A stretch of DNA of 44,070 bases, taken from contig RQOG01000045.1 of assembly GCA_003854985.1 (NCBI GenBank), positions 1 to 44,070 of the forward strand, in the 5' to 3' direction. The notes beneath the pieces are model-generated. The model was given only the letters and a program-made list of their open reading frames with translations, did not search any database and was not told where the DNA came from. This document shows, piece after piece, positions 15,752 to 24,927 of this stretch (its first letter is position 1; the number at the start of each line of letters is the position of its first letter). This stretch comes from Calditrichota bacterium (GTDB taxonomy: Bacteria; Calditrichota; Calditrichia; Calditrichales; Calditrichaceae). Position numbers and translations under genes: made by a program.

Positions 15752-18133
15752 TTAACGCAATAAAAGCATTTTACGGCTTCGTTCCATTGAACCGGTTTTT
15801 AGTCTGTATATATAAACGCCGCTTGCCAAATTCTTTGCATTAAACAAAACGCTATACCTGCCTGCCTTTTGTTTTTGATTAACCAGTTTTATTACTTCCC
15901 TTCCCAAAACATCGTAAACAATAAGTTTTACATCATTGGCTACAGGTAATTGATAATTAATGAGTGTTGTCGGATTAAATGGATTGGGATAGTTTTGACT
16001 CAGACTGAATTCCTGCGGAAAAATTTTATTGGATTCCGTTTTACCAATGGAAGTAATTTCAGATAAATGTCTTTTCCAGACGCCATTTGTTGTTGAGGCA
16101 ATAAGATAATCTTCGGTAACAAATAGATTATTTACACATTTGTTGCCCATTCCATTATTAATATCATTCCAGTTCTTACCATAATCGTATGTCGAAAACA
16201 TACCAGTTTCTGTGCCGGCGAAAATTGTAGAGGCATTAGATTCAAAAGTGAAAACGGATTGATTTGCAAACGCCGTATCTGCTATAACCCATTCAGAGCC
16301 ATTATAGTAAAGATGATAAAAACCACCTCCGTTCGAAAGGAACCATGGAGAATTATAAAAATTATAAGCCTGCATGCCCACCATAATATGATTGAAAATG
16401 GGATAGATATTTGTTATAACAGATAAAGTATCATATTCGTCATCTTCTACAATAGTCGTTGAATCTAAAGGAGATTCTAATCTTGTCCAATTCTGTCCAT
16501 GGTCTTCTGAAAAAGCAATAAGATTATAAATCATGACCTTAGGCGGTCTACCAGAAATTACCGCTTTTGATCCTCCGGCCAAATATATTTTATTGCCATC
16601 AGATGAAAAATCGTTAATAGGAGGCTTTGTAATGGTATCCAATGGTACCATTGGTTCTATCACAGGATGTAACTTTTCCCAGCTATTCCCATTATCAAAA
16701 AAACGTGAAAGGCCTCGACCTGTATTAGCAAATGAACTAACTGTATTCATATAAACATCAGCGTCGTGCGCTCCTAAAATCGGATTAAATGTTGAAGAAT
16801 CCTGATAAATGGTTACCCAATCTAATCCTCCATTATCTGAAGAAAAAACAATACTGCCCATACATTGAAAAATGAAACTATATAAGTCATACCAGTCGCC
16901 TGCTGCAAATAGAACACCATTACTATTCCTGACAAATGATGTGATTTTAGCTTTTCCATTAAGATATCCAGAATAAATTTTATCCCAACTGGAACCATTA
17001 TCCATAGAATGGCAGACGACTGTTTTAAAGCCAGAATCGGATTCGAAGAAACGGTATCTAGAATTGCCACTATAGGTAGTCTGTGATGAAATTGCATAGA
17101 TCTCGGATCCTGAAATATTAAACAACCAATCTGACGGGCTGCCAGTTTCTGTCCAATTATTCCCATAATCCGAGGAAACAAAAATTCCGTTTCCGGTTCC
17201 GGCAAATAACATCGGTGTTCCCTCGGTGCCTTGTACTTTAAAAGCTAATGAAAAAATGAGATCACTGTTAAGACCATTACTTTTTTTAATCCAGCTTTCA
17301 CCTTTATCCGATGAGTGAAAAACTCCAGAATCCGTAGCGGCAAAGATATATTGGCTATCGGATTGTACTGGACTTCCAATAATGGAATTAATATAACTAC
17401 ATTGCATGTAACCGGTTTCTTCCCATGTTAAACCATTATCCAATGATGTCCATATATATCCTTTTTCAGCAGATGAGCTAATACCCATATAAATAGTATT
17501 ATCAAAAAAGACAATTGGTACAGGATCATTCAAATCTATGGAAATATTAAGAACTTTATGCCATGATGAACCATAATCTGCAGATCGCAATAATCCTGAT
17601 GAAGTCGCGACCAAGGCAATTGAGTCGTTTATACCTGCAGAAATAATTGATGTCAATGAATCAAATTCGGTCCATGTCAACCCCCCGTCTAACGACTGCC
17701 CATTAAAACAATACCCAATAGTCTCACCGCAAATAATCCAATCACCTCCTGCTGCTATTCTATCCGGGGTAGTTCGGGGACTAGTAGCTAAACCTTGTTT
17801 AATCCATGTTTCACCATCGTCTTTTGATATATGCACGTCAAGGTCCGAACCAGTAATTATTATAAATTCATTAGTGGCCACGACTAAACGTAGATTTGGA
17901 TCCAAACTATACCTTGGTTGCAGATCCGGATTCATCTTTCTCCAATGCAAACCATTGTCTTCCGATATATAAATTCCTTCGTCTTTTCCGGCAAATATTT
18001 TTTCACCCTTAACGCAAATCGAATTTACGGCGCCGCCTGAACTTGTAGGAAGTTCAATGTCTGTCCATTGGGCAAAAACAAGTTGAGCATGAAGTAATAT
18101 GCATATAATTGTTAGAGATAATAAAGCTTTCAT
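15752..18133 (-). CDS. Secreted Asp-box (BNR) beta-propeller protein with T9SS type A sorting domain
   Basis: 793 residues with a GGAG ribosome site and a signal peptide (about 1-21, ending FAQ). Residues about 22-700 hold about a dozen Asp-box motifs of the form S-x-D-x-G-x-x-W. Examples are SEDNGLHW, SKDDGETW, SADYGSSW, SSDKGESW and TYDYGKNW. These mark one or two sialidase/sortilin-like propellers. No sialidase Arg triad or RIP motif is apparent, so a binding or structural role is likelier than hydrolysis. The last 85 residues begin SQNYPNPFNPTTLI and end in the SGVYIYRL and KMLLLR strands, which is a type IX secretion C-terminal sorting domain. The protein should be exported by the T9SS and anchored or released at the surface. 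The gene appears to be a single transcription unit. Confidence 0.93.
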   Translation of the reverse strand: MKALLSLTIICILLHAQLVFAQWTDIELPTSSGGAVNSICVKGEKIFAGKDEGIYISEDNGLHWRKMNPDLQPRYSLDPNLRLVVATNEFIIITGSDLDVHISKDDGETWIKQGLATSPRTTPDRIAAGGDWIICGETIGYCFNGQSLDGGLTWTEFDSLTSIISAGINDSIALVATSSGLLRSADYGSSWHKVLNISIDLNDPVPIVFFDNTIYMGISSSAEKGYIWTSLDNGLTWEETGYMQCSYINSIIGSPVQSDSQYIFAATDSGVFHSSDKGESWIKKSNGLNSDLIFSLAFKVQGTEGTPMLFAGTGNGIFVSSDYGNNWTETGSPSDWLFNISGSEIYAISSQTTYSGNSRYRFFESDSGFKTVVCHSMDNGSSWDKIYSGYLNGKAKITSFVRNSNGVLFAAGDWYDLYSFIFQCMGSIVFSSDNGGLDWVTIYQDSSTFNPILGAHDADVYMNTVSSFANTGRGLSRFFDNGNSWEKLHPVIEPMVPLDTITKPPINDFSSDGNKIYLAGGSKAVISGRPPKVMIYNLIAFSEDHGQNWTRLESPLDSTTIVEDDEYDTLSVITNIYPIFNHIMVGMQAYNFYNSPWFLSNGGGFYHLYYNGSEWVIADTAFANQSVFTFESNASTIFAGTETGMFSTYDYGKNWNDINNGMGNKCVNNLFVTEDYLIASTTNGVWKRHLSEITSIGKTESNKIFPQEFSLSQNYPNPFNPTTLINYQLPVANDVKLIVYDVLGREVIKLVNQKQKAGRYSVLFNAKNLASGVYIYRLKTGSMERSRKMLLLR

Positions 18134-18349
18134 TTTAAATCTCCATTTTTATTGCAGTTTGGTGTTCAAGAGCTTAGTATTTATTGAGAATTTTTATATA
18201 ATATAAAAGCCTATAAAACCGTTAGCAAATTAATTAATAGTATTTTTTCTCTTAAAACTATTAAATCCAGCGAGATTACTTTGCAGCTTATTTATAATAA
18301 AGTAATTATAAAGCTCTAAAAATCTATTTTGTTACCAGACCCTTATTTA

Positions 18350-19198
18350 TCAGTCCTGCCGTAATCTGTCAATATATTCAATTCCCTCCAGAGCGCGCAT
18401 TGTTAGCGACAGATGCCCTGCTGGCGCCTGATCATCCCTGGGATTGATGCGCAGTAAAATTCCCCCGGACTGTTCGGCGCGGTTTTCAGATTCGTAGCGC
18501 ACCGTCGGCACAGCGATTCCTGCCCCCAGTTCAATAACGAGTAGTTTATGCCCCGCCCTCAATATTTTATCCATCCATTCGTTCATTCTTATATGCTGAA
18601 ATTCCGTCCGGTGAGGCACCCAACTCCAGTCGCCGAACATCAGCACATTGGGCCGGGCTAATTTCCCGCAGTGCGGGCAAAGAGGTAGAGGTTCCTGCGC
18701 TTCAAAGCTTTCTTTATCTACCTCAACTTTAATCTGCTTTCCATCCCAGATTTCCGCACAGCACGGCCCGGTGCACTGCAAATGATGAATCGAACCATGA
18801 CATTCAACAATTTTTTCCTTATCAAATCCCGCCTTTTGAAAATGACCATCTACGTTGGAGGTAAAGACAAAATATCCGCCGGACATTTTTAAACCCAATG
18901 TTAGCAGCATCTCAAAACCCTTATGCGGAATCGTATTTCTGTAAAGATTCATCCTGTGACCGTAGAACCCCCAGGCCAGCCGTGGTTTGGTTTCAAACCA
19001 GCGGGGATTAGCCATTTCGGCAAAGCCAATACCCAATTTTGCTATTGGCGGATAGGCTTTCCAGAAACCTTCGTTACCCCGAAAATCCGGCAGCCCCGAG
19101 TCTACGCCCATTCCGGCGCCGGCGGTAATCAATAAAGCGGACGCTTCCTTAAGCGCCCGGACTATTTTCTCTTCAGTACTTTGTTTATGATTGTTCAA
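18350..19198 (-). CDS. Sirtuin-type NAD-dependent protein deacylase with variant motifs
   Basis: 282 residues starting at TTG (19196-19198). The ribosome site is weak, so the exact start is unsure. The NAD-binding loop is GAGMGVDSGLPDFRG (26-41). The second motif is TSNVDGHFQKAG (113-124), where typical sirtuins have TQNID. His134 in ECHGSIHHL is the expected general base. Four zinc ligands are present: Cys142 with Cys146 or Cys147, then Cys174 and Cys177 (CPHCG). The C-terminal part has VIELGAG and RINPRD. It should remove acyl groups from lysines using NAD, but the acyl preference cannot be predicted. The Q-to-S and I-to-V changes place it in a divergent bacterial branch. No partner acetyltransferase gene is adjacent. 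Confidence 0.9.
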   Translation of the reverse strand: MNNHKQSTEEKIVRALKEASALLITAGAGMGVDSGLPDFRGNEGFWKAYPPIAKLGIGFAEMANPRWFETKPRLAWGFYGHRMNLYRNTIPHKGFEMLLTLGLKMSGGYFVFTSNVDGHFQKAGFDKEKIVECHGSIHHLQCTGPCCAEIWDGKQIKVEVDKESFEAQEPLPLCPHCGKLARPNVLMFGDWSWVPHRTEFQHIRMNEWMDKILRAGHKLLVIELGAGIAVPTVRYESENRAEQSGGILLRINPRDDQAPAGHLSLTMRALEGIEYIDRLRQD

Positions 19199-19356
19199 CT
19201 ATACCCAATAAAATATTTTTTAAATTTTTATTCAGAAAATATCACAGGCTGACGAAATATACAATAGTATTTGAAAACGAAACTTATAATGATTAAGTTT
19301 AGTTGACCTAATAACTCGATCTTTAACAATTTTAACTTTATAATTGGAGGTACAAT

Positions 19357-19716
19357 ATGTCGTCAGGTGGAGATATGATAAAGGGATTTTTGGCCGGTGG
19401 ATTAGTCGGCATGGCCGTTGGTATTCTTTTCGCCCCTAAAAGCGGGAAAGACATGCGGGAAGATTTGATGAGTGAGAGCGACGATCTTTTCGGTAAGGCT
19501 AAAAAGGAATTAGACAAAATTAAAAACGAACTAACCGATCTGCGGGATAAGCTTTCCGATACCATCGATCGCGGGAAAGCGGTTTTCGAACAAGCCCAGA
19601 CCGCCGAAGAGCGTGATTTTGAAGCCGAGATCAATTCTCTGGATGAAGACTCAGCGGAAAAACCGGACAAAAAAGCAACATCGGCAAAGAAAACAGCATC
19701 GAAGAAAAAACCATAA
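19357..19716 (+). CDS. YtxH-domain small envelope protein
   Basis: 119 residues with a GGAGG site before the ATG. The N-terminus has a Gly/Ala/Val-rich membrane segment (about 8-27, GFLAGGLVGMAVGILFAPKSG), the hallmark of the YtxH family. It is followed by the KSGKDMREDL turn, a long charged coiled coil (about 38-85) and a Lys/Ala/Ser-rich tail. YtxH proteins are known from general stress regulons, and their biochemical role is not established. It is followed 44 nt later by a DUF948-like protein, the usual partner, so the two form a likely operon. Confidence 0.88.
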   Translation: MSSGGDMIKGFLAGGLVGMAVGILFAPKSGKDMREDLMSESDDLFGKAKKELDKIKNELTDLRDKLSDTIDRGKAVFEQAQTAEERDFEAEINSLDEDSAEKPDKKATSAKKTASKKKP

Positions 19717-19760
19717 GATTGCTGATAAAAAATATTAACCTTTAACACCTGGAGCAGCTT

Positions 19761-20105
19761 ATGGCTACGTGGGAAACTATTTTAGTTATGTTTCTGATTG
19801 CAATGATTGTACTGGTCGTACTGGCTATCCCAATGATACTTCGATTAAGAGATGTGCTTAATCGTCTTAATGATACGCTGGTTATCGTCAATCATGATCT
19901 TCCGGAAATACTGGAAAATGCGCGCGAATTAACAAAAAGAGCAAATTCGAGCACCAAAAAGATTGAAGAAACTATCGATGACATTGTTCACCTGGAACAA
20001 ATGGTCAGCAAGGAAATCAAAGAACCGATTCAGAATGTTGCTCAATCGCTGGGTACAGTTCTACAAATTTTCAATAAATTATTTTATCGCAGGAAACATA
20101 GATAA
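19761..20105 (+). CDS. DUF948-like membrane-anchored coiled-coil protein
   Basis: 114 residues with a GGAG site. One N-terminal transmembrane helix (about 6-27) is followed by a heptad-rich helix (about 30-90, LNRLNDTLVIVNHDLPEILENA) and a basic end (FYRRKHR). The layout fits the DUF948 family, which is commonly paired with YtxH as here. A role as an inner-membrane scaffold or stress protein is inferred only from that pairing. A terminator overlaps the stop codon. Confidence 0.8.
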   Translation: MATWETILVMFLIAMIVLVVLAIPMILRLRDVLNRLNDTLVIVNHDLPEILENARELTKRANSSTKKIEETIDDIVHLEQMVSKEIKEPIQNVAQSLGTVLQIFNKLFYRRKHR

Positions 20106-20135
20106 AAAAGTCTCCTTACCAGTGGAGACTTTTTT
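20104..20135. terminator. Bidirectional terminator between the DUF948-like gene and ilvE
   Basis: A perfect 12-bp stem (20104-20115 with 20124-20135, core AGTCTCC/GGAGACT) with an 8-nt loop has a run of A on the left and of T on the right. It can therefore end transcripts from both of the convergent genes. Confidence 0.92.
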
Positions 20136-20148
20136 ATCCGTTTTAGGA

Positions 20149-21174
20149 TTAAAGTGGAATTTCCATATTCCAACCATATTTATCCTCTTCATCGCCTAAT
20201 TGAATAGCCGTTAATTTTTTATATAAAGCACTGCATACAGGCCCTGTTTCATCACCTGTATAAATGGCTTTTTTATCCCGGTAAGTGATACTGCGTACCG
20301 GGGTAATTACGGCAGCAGTTCCGCAACAGCCGGCTTCCGCAAAATCAAAAATCTCATTGACATCAACCGGTCGCTGTTCGACAGCCATGCCTAATTCCTC
20401 TTTTGCCAGCGTCATCAGGCTTTTATTTGTAATGCTGGGTAATATTGATTCCGATTTAGGCGTTACATATTTTTTATCCTTTGTAATGCCGAAAAAATTA
20501 GCCGGCCCGGATTCATCCAGATAACGGTTATGCGCCGCATCAAGATAAAGCACTTCCTTATAGCCAAGGTCTTTTACCTTTTTGGAAACCCTGAGACTGG
20601 CGGCATAATTACCGCCAACCTTTGCGTCTCCGGTGCCGCCGGGAACAGCGCGTTTCATCTCTTCTTCAACATAAAGATCAATCGGCTTTAATCCTTCTTT
20701 AAAATAGGGTCCAACAGGAGAAACAAAAATTACAAAAAGGTAATCATCCGAAGGACGCACACCTAAGATACCCGATACGCCAATCAGCAGCGGACGGATA
20801 TATAAACTGGCGCCTTTGCCATAAGGAGGAATGTATTCTTTATTTAATTTGACGATCTGTTTAACTGCATCTAAAAACATGGCTTCGGGAAAAGGCTGCA
20901 TCAGAATTTTTTCCGCCGATTTTACCATGCGCCTGGCATTTTCATCTGCACGGAAAACGGTTACTTTTCCGTCTTTATGCGTAAACGCCTTCATACCTTC
21001 AAATGCCTCCTGACCATAATGCAAACAGGTTGACGACATATGCAGATGCAATATATCATCTTTCACCACCTTAGCTTCCGACCACTTACCGTCTTTAAAA
21101 TAATACTCCAGATGGCAGTTTGTTTTCATATAGCCGAAACTTAGATTTCCCCAGTCAAGATTTGCTTTGTGCAT
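20149..21174 (-). CDS. ilvE: Branched-chain amino acid aminotransferase
   Basis: I choose the ATG at 21172-21174 (341 residues, MHKANLDWGNL) because a GGGAGG sits just upstream. The longer frame begins at a GTG without a ribosome site. It belongs to the fold-type IV PLP aminotransferases of the mitochondrial-like BCAT type. Features are LHYGQEAFEGMKAF, YIRPLLIG, the Schiff-base lysine Lys185 in GDAKVGGNYAASL, the phosphate-binding region LDESGPANFFGI, and CGTAAVITPV near the C-terminus. It interconverts leucine, isoleucine and valine with their 2-oxo acids using glutamate. No ilv or leu biosynthesis genes lie beside it. It shares the strand with the dipeptide epimerase, but a 150-nt gap separates them. 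Confidence 0.95.
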   Translation of the reverse strand: MHKANLDWGNLSFGYMKTNCHLEYYFKDGKWSEAKVVKDDILHLHMSSTCLHYGQEAFEGMKAFTHKDGKVTVFRADENARRMVKSAEKILMQPFPEAMFLDAVKQIVKLNKEYIPPYGKGASLYIRPLLIGVSGILGVRPSDDYLFVIFVSPVGPYFKEGLKPIDLYVEEEMKRAVPGGTGDAKVGGNYAASLRVSKKVKDLGYKEVLYLDAAHNRYLDESGPANFFGITKDKKYVTPKSESILPSITNKSLMTLAKEELGMAVEQRPVDVNEIFDFAEAGCCGTAAVITPVRSITYRDKKAIYTGDETGPVCSALYKKLTAIQLGDEEDKYGWNMEIPL

Positions 21175-21328
21175 ACAGGCCTCCCGTGGCATATAATATA
21201 ACTTCACATAATTATAAAACCGGTTTTTTCCCCGGTTATATCAATGGAATTTGTCATGTAAACATATCATTTATTCAGTAAAAATACAAACATTTTTTCG
21301 GGTGTTAGCCATATTTTTTATAGAATTA

Positions 21329-22378
21329 TTAAACGGACGCCGGATAAATACCAAGACCGGGTTTATCCGGTATTTGCAAAACTCCGTTTACAATATCAAT
21401 CCCGGAAAAAGGATCCTCCTGAATCAGCAAATGACCGTCAAGATCAATATAATCCGCCTGAGAAGCCAGATGCAAAGCAGCCGAAATAGCAACAGAAGTT
21501 TCAATCATACAGCCTAACATTATTTTCATGTTCAATTTTTTAGCCATAGCGACCATTCGAAGCGCCTCCTGAATGCCGCCCGCTTTCATAAGCTTGATAT
21601 TAATTCCGTCAAAGGCATCCTGAATTTGTGGTATTTCCCCGCAGGATTTTACGGATTCATCCGCAATTAAAGGAACATCGGTACGCTCATGCAGCCAGGT
21701 AATTTCTTTTAACATTTCTGCCGGCATGGGTTGTTCTATTAATTCCACGCCCTCCGATTTCAGCCAGCGAATAATATCCAGCGCTTTATGTTTATCTTTC
21801 CATCCCTCATTAGCGTCTACCCGGATTGGTTTGTCCGTCACAGCGCGAATGGCTTCAATGATCTGCCGGTCGTTTGAACCTCCAAGCTTTACCTTTAAAA
21901 TCTGAAAATCAGCGGCTTCTTCAACTTTTTTCTTTATGATATCCGGCTGATCGATGCCTATAGAAAATGAAGTAGGCACTATTTGTTTATTTTGACAGCC
22001 AAACAATTTATACAAAGGTATGTTTTGCGCTTTGGCCAGCCAGTCCATTAATGCAATATCCAGGGCAGCACGGGCGCAACTGTTATCGGAAATTTCGTGT
22101 TTGATTCGTTTTTCAATCGCTTCTTGCTTAAAAATATCCATCTCGGCATACAAAGGAGCGACCGATTCGATTTTACTTATAGTCGAATGCGCCTCTTCAC
22201 CATAACGGACATTCGGCGCCGCCTCACCGTAACCGGTGATGCCTTTATAACGGAGATATATCAGAACATTTTCCTTAAAGGCGCTTGTATTTCTTGACAA
22301 AGTCCATTTGTGTTTCAGTGTCAGTCTGATAATTTTTGCGGTAACTTCAGGCGTTTCTTTTATATTCGATAAAGCCAC
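21329..22378 (-). CDS. Dipeptide epimerase (enolase superfamily, L-Ala-D/L-Glu epimerase-like)
   Basis: 349 residues, GTG start at 22376-22378 with GGAG nine bases upstream. The muconate-lactonizing capping domain is at about 12-130. The barrel carries the catalytic KVK (Lys162, Lys164), metal ligands Asp188 (RVDANEGW), Glu215 (IEQP) and Asp240 (ADES), and the opposite-face base Lys262 in IKLMKAGG. The C-terminal DLDG (312-315) is the motif that binds the dipeptide ammonium in the dipeptide epimerase subgroup. The family scrambles one stereocentre of dipeptides such as L-Ala-D-Glu from recycled peptidoglycan. Specificity is variable, so Ala-Glu is only the default guess. No murein-recycling genes are adjacent. 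Confidence 0.92.
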   Translation of the reverse strand: MALSNIKETPEVTAKIIRLTLKHKWTLSRNTSAFKENVLIYLRYKGITGYGEAAPNVRYGEEAHSTISKIESVAPLYAEMDIFKQEAIEKRIKHEISDNSCARAALDIALMDWLAKAQNIPLYKLFGCQNKQIVPTSFSIGIDQPDIIKKKVEEAADFQILKVKLGGSNDRQIIEAIRAVTDKPIRVDANEGWKDKHKALDIIRWLKSEGVELIEQPMPAEMLKEITWLHERTDVPLIADESVKSCGEIPQIQDAFDGINIKLMKAGGIQEALRMVAMAKKLNMKIMLGCMIETSVAISAALHLASQADYIDLDGHLLIQEDPFSGIDIVNGVLQIPDKPGLGIYPASV

Positions 22379-22526
22379 AGTTTACTGCTCCGGTTTTGCT
22401 ATTAAGTGTTGCCGAAAGTACATAGTAATCGTGATTAATTCAAACTCCAGGCAAACAGTAACTTTACTTTTATCACCTATTTTATTAAAATGCCAGTGTT
22501 TAGAAACAGGTTTTTGAATAAAAATT

Positions 22527-22916
22527 ATGAAGAATAAAAAACAAATTATTGTCGTCGGCGACAGGGTTCTTATTAAACCTGATGATAGCCGGGAACGCAC
22601 CTCTTTTGGCTTGTATCTGCCTCAGGGCGTGGAAACTAAGGAAAAAGTACAGGGCGGATATGTTGTTAAAGTAGGCCCCGGGTATCCTTTGCCGGATCCC
22701 AACAGCATGGGCGATGAGCCCTGGGATTTGTCTAAATCGGAACCCCGCTATTTGCCGTTGCAGGCCGAAGAAGACGATTATGCCTTATTTCTGCGTAAAG
22801 CCGCCATTGAAATCGAATTCGACAGGGAAAAGTACGTAATTGTTTCCCAGGCGGCTATATTGCTTCTAATCCGCGATAACATCCTGCATACTCTGCAGGA
22901 GCCAGAGGAAGAATAA
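22527..22916 (+). CDS. GroES-like co-chaperonin variant, without GroEL neighbour
   Basis: 129 residues. The N-terminal half is a recognisable Cpn10 fold: VGDRVLIKPDD, then TSFGLYLPQGVETKEKVQGGYVVKVGPG, the counterpart of the mobile loop and beta barrel of GroES. A segment of about 30 residues (PLPDPNSMGDEPWDLSKSEP and following) is inserted relative to the standard 97-residue GroES. The end, VIVSQAAILLLIRDN, replaces the canonical terminus. No groEL is in the window. The ribosome site is weak (AGG far upstream), so the start is less sure. It may be a paralogue with a specialised GroEL or a GroEL-independent role. UbiD follows about 150 nt later in the same direction. Confidence 0.82.
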   Translation: MKNKKQIIVVGDRVLIKPDDSRERTSFGLYLPQGVETKEKVQGGYVVKVGPGYPLPDPNSMGDEPWDLSKSEPRYLPLQAEEDDYALFLRKAAIEIEFDREKYVIVSQAAILLLIRDNILHTLQEPEEE

Positions 22917-23063
22917 TTCACTTTAAAGCCCTTGATTGCCATTTACATCCGCTTTATTTTCCCGTCGTTGGAATCTGTCCGAACCGAAAAAGAAATTTCA
23001 AGTTTTTAAAAATGGATTTGCCTTTTTTATGCAGAGGTTCGGAATTATTTATCGGGAGATGAC

Positions 23064-24893
23064 TTGATTTATAAAAGTCTTGGGGATTGTATTAACGATC
23101 TCGAACGGCATGGTTTTTTACTTAGAATTAACCGGGAAGTCGATCCAGACCTGGAAATGGCAGCCATACACCGGCGGGTATTCAAAGCTGGCGGACCGGC
23201 GTTGTTTTTCGAAAAGGTGAAAGGCAGTCCCTTTCCTGCGGTTTCAAATTTATTTGGAACCGAAGACCGCCTGAGATTTATTTTTCGCCATACGCTTAAA
23301 AAAGTTGAAGACCTGATCCGGCTTAAAATCAATCCTGTTACCGGTCTGAAATCTTTTCATCGTTTGGCACATCTGCCGCTAACAGGAAAAAATGCCCTGC
23401 CAAAAAAAATCAACAAAATATCCGGCTTTTTCAACGAAACAAAAATTGACCGGCTTCCGATGATAAAATGCTGGCCAAAAGACGGCGGCGCTTTTATTAC
23501 CCTGCCTCAGGTTCTATCCATTGATCCGGAGTATAAGGACATTCACCATAGTAATTTGGGAATGTATCGTATTCAGTTGTCGGGAAATCAATACAAATTG
23601 AACGATGAAACGGGCTTGCATTACCAGATTCATCGCGGTATTGGGGTTCATCATACCAAAGCCATTACATTAAAAAAAGAGTTAAAAATAAGCATATTTA
23701 TCGGCGGACCGCCAGCCCATACGCTGGCGGCAATAATGCCCCTGCCGGAAAATTTATCCGAATTATCCTTCGCCGGAGCTTTGGCGGGAAGACGTTTTCG
23801 ATATCAACCGTTTAACGGATATTATCTGTCAACCGACGCTGATTTTTGTATCACCGGCCGTATCGACGCTTCCAGGCTTTTGCCGGAGGGACCGTTCGGA
23901 GATCATTTAGGTTATTACAGCATGACCCATGACTTTCCGGTTTTAAAAATCGATAAGGTGTTTTATAAAAAAGAGGCCGTCTGGCCTTTCACCGTTGTGG
24001 GGCGTCCGCCTCAGGAAGATTCTGTAATCGGAAAATTCATCCATGATCTGACCCGTGAATTAATTCCATTTGAAATACCCGGCATAAAAGCGGTCCATGC
24101 CGTGGATGCCGCCGGCGTGCATCCTCTTTTACTGGCCATAGGCAGAGAGCGCTATACACCATATAGTAGTGAGCGTGAACCGATGGAATTACTGACCCAG
24201 GCCAATGCCATTCTGGGTTATGGTCAGCTTTCCCTGGCCAAATATCTTTTCATCGCAACAGACGAAGATGATCCGGATTTAGATATTCAAAAACCTGAAT
24301 CTTTCTTTATGCATATTTTATCAAGGGTAAACTGGAAAAAAGATATTCATTTTCAGACAAATACTACCATAGATACGCTTGATTATTCCGGTACAAAATT
24401 GAACCGGGGCTCTAAAGCCATTATCGCCGCCGCTGGAAATCCAATACGAAAACTGGCTTTTAAAGACTCGGATATAAATTGGAATCTCAAAGGCCTGGAC
24501 AAATCACTGATACTGCCCGGCCTGTTAGCCATAGAATTTTCTTCTTTTAATTCCTATTCTTCCGCTAAACAGGAAATTCTAAAATTTAGTTTACTGTTAG
24601 CCGGTAAGAAACATGATCAAATTGCTATGATTGTCCTGGTTGACGATTTGATGTTTGTAAAAGCAAGTCTGAATAATTTTCTTTGGGTCACTTTTACCCG
24701 ATCCAATCCGTCGCATGATATTTATGGCGTAAATGAGTTTATTGAAAATAAACACTGGGGTTGTAAAGGGCCATTGATCATTGATGCCCGGATAAAGCCC
24801 CATCATGCGCCTCCTTTGGAAGAAGATCCATCCGTAGAAAAAAATGTCGACCGGCTGGGCGCTAAAGGAGGACCGCTTCATGGCATTATCTGA
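23064..24893 (+). CDS. UbiD-family prenylated-FMN decarboxylase
   Basis: 609 residues, TTG start at 23064-23066 with GGGAG six bases upstream. The UbiD fold shows GPALFFEKVKGSPFPAVSNLFG near residue 45, the substrate/metal region around HHSNLGMYRIQL, and the catalytic EGPFGDHLGYYS near residue 275. VVGRPPQEDSVIG follows at about 313. Such enzymes use prenylated FMN, made by a UbiX partner, for reversible decarboxylation of aromatic or alpha,beta-unsaturated acids, for example in quinone biosynthesis. No ubiX is in the window. The length matches the UbiD forms common in Bacteroidota-like genomes, where a quinone role is often assumed. The substrate is unproven. A flavoprotein oxidoreductase starts 34 nt after its stop. 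Confidence 0.92.
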   Translation: MIYKSLGDCINDLERHGFLLRINREVDPDLEMAAIHRRVFKAGGPALFFEKVKGSPFPAVSNLFGTEDRLRFIFRHTLKKVEDLIRLKINPVTGLKSFHRLAHLPLTGKNALPKKINKISGFFNETKIDRLPMIKCWPKDGGAFITLPQVLSIDPEYKDIHHSNLGMYRIQLSGNQYKLNDETGLHYQIHRGIGVHHTKAITLKKELKISIFIGGPPAHTLAAIMPLPENLSELSFAGALAGRRFRYQPFNGYYLSTDADFCITGRIDASRLLPEGPFGDHLGYYSMTHDFPVLKIDKVFYKKEAVWPFTVVGRPPQEDSVIGKFIHDLTRELIPFEIPGIKAVHAVDAAGVHPLLLAIGRERYTPYSSEREPMELLTQANAILGYGQLSLAKYLFIATDEDDPDLDIQKPESFFMHILSRVNWKKDIHFQTNTTIDTLDYSGTKLNRGSKAIIAAAGNPIRKLAFKDSDINWNLKGLDKSLILPGLLAIEFSSFNSYSSAKQEILKFSLLLAGKKHDQIAMIVLVDDLMFVKASLNNFLWVTFTRSNPSHDIYGVNEFIENKHWGCKGPLIIDARIKPHHAPPLEEDPSVEKNVDRLGAKGGPLHGII

Positions 24894-24927
24894 AAATACA
24901 AGTATTTTAAACTAAGTTGAGAAGAAA

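Noticed and set aside
16822-17205. 127-codon leftward frame inside the propeller gene
   Set aside because: It is an alternative frame of the Asp-box propeller, whose own frame is continuous with clear motifs.
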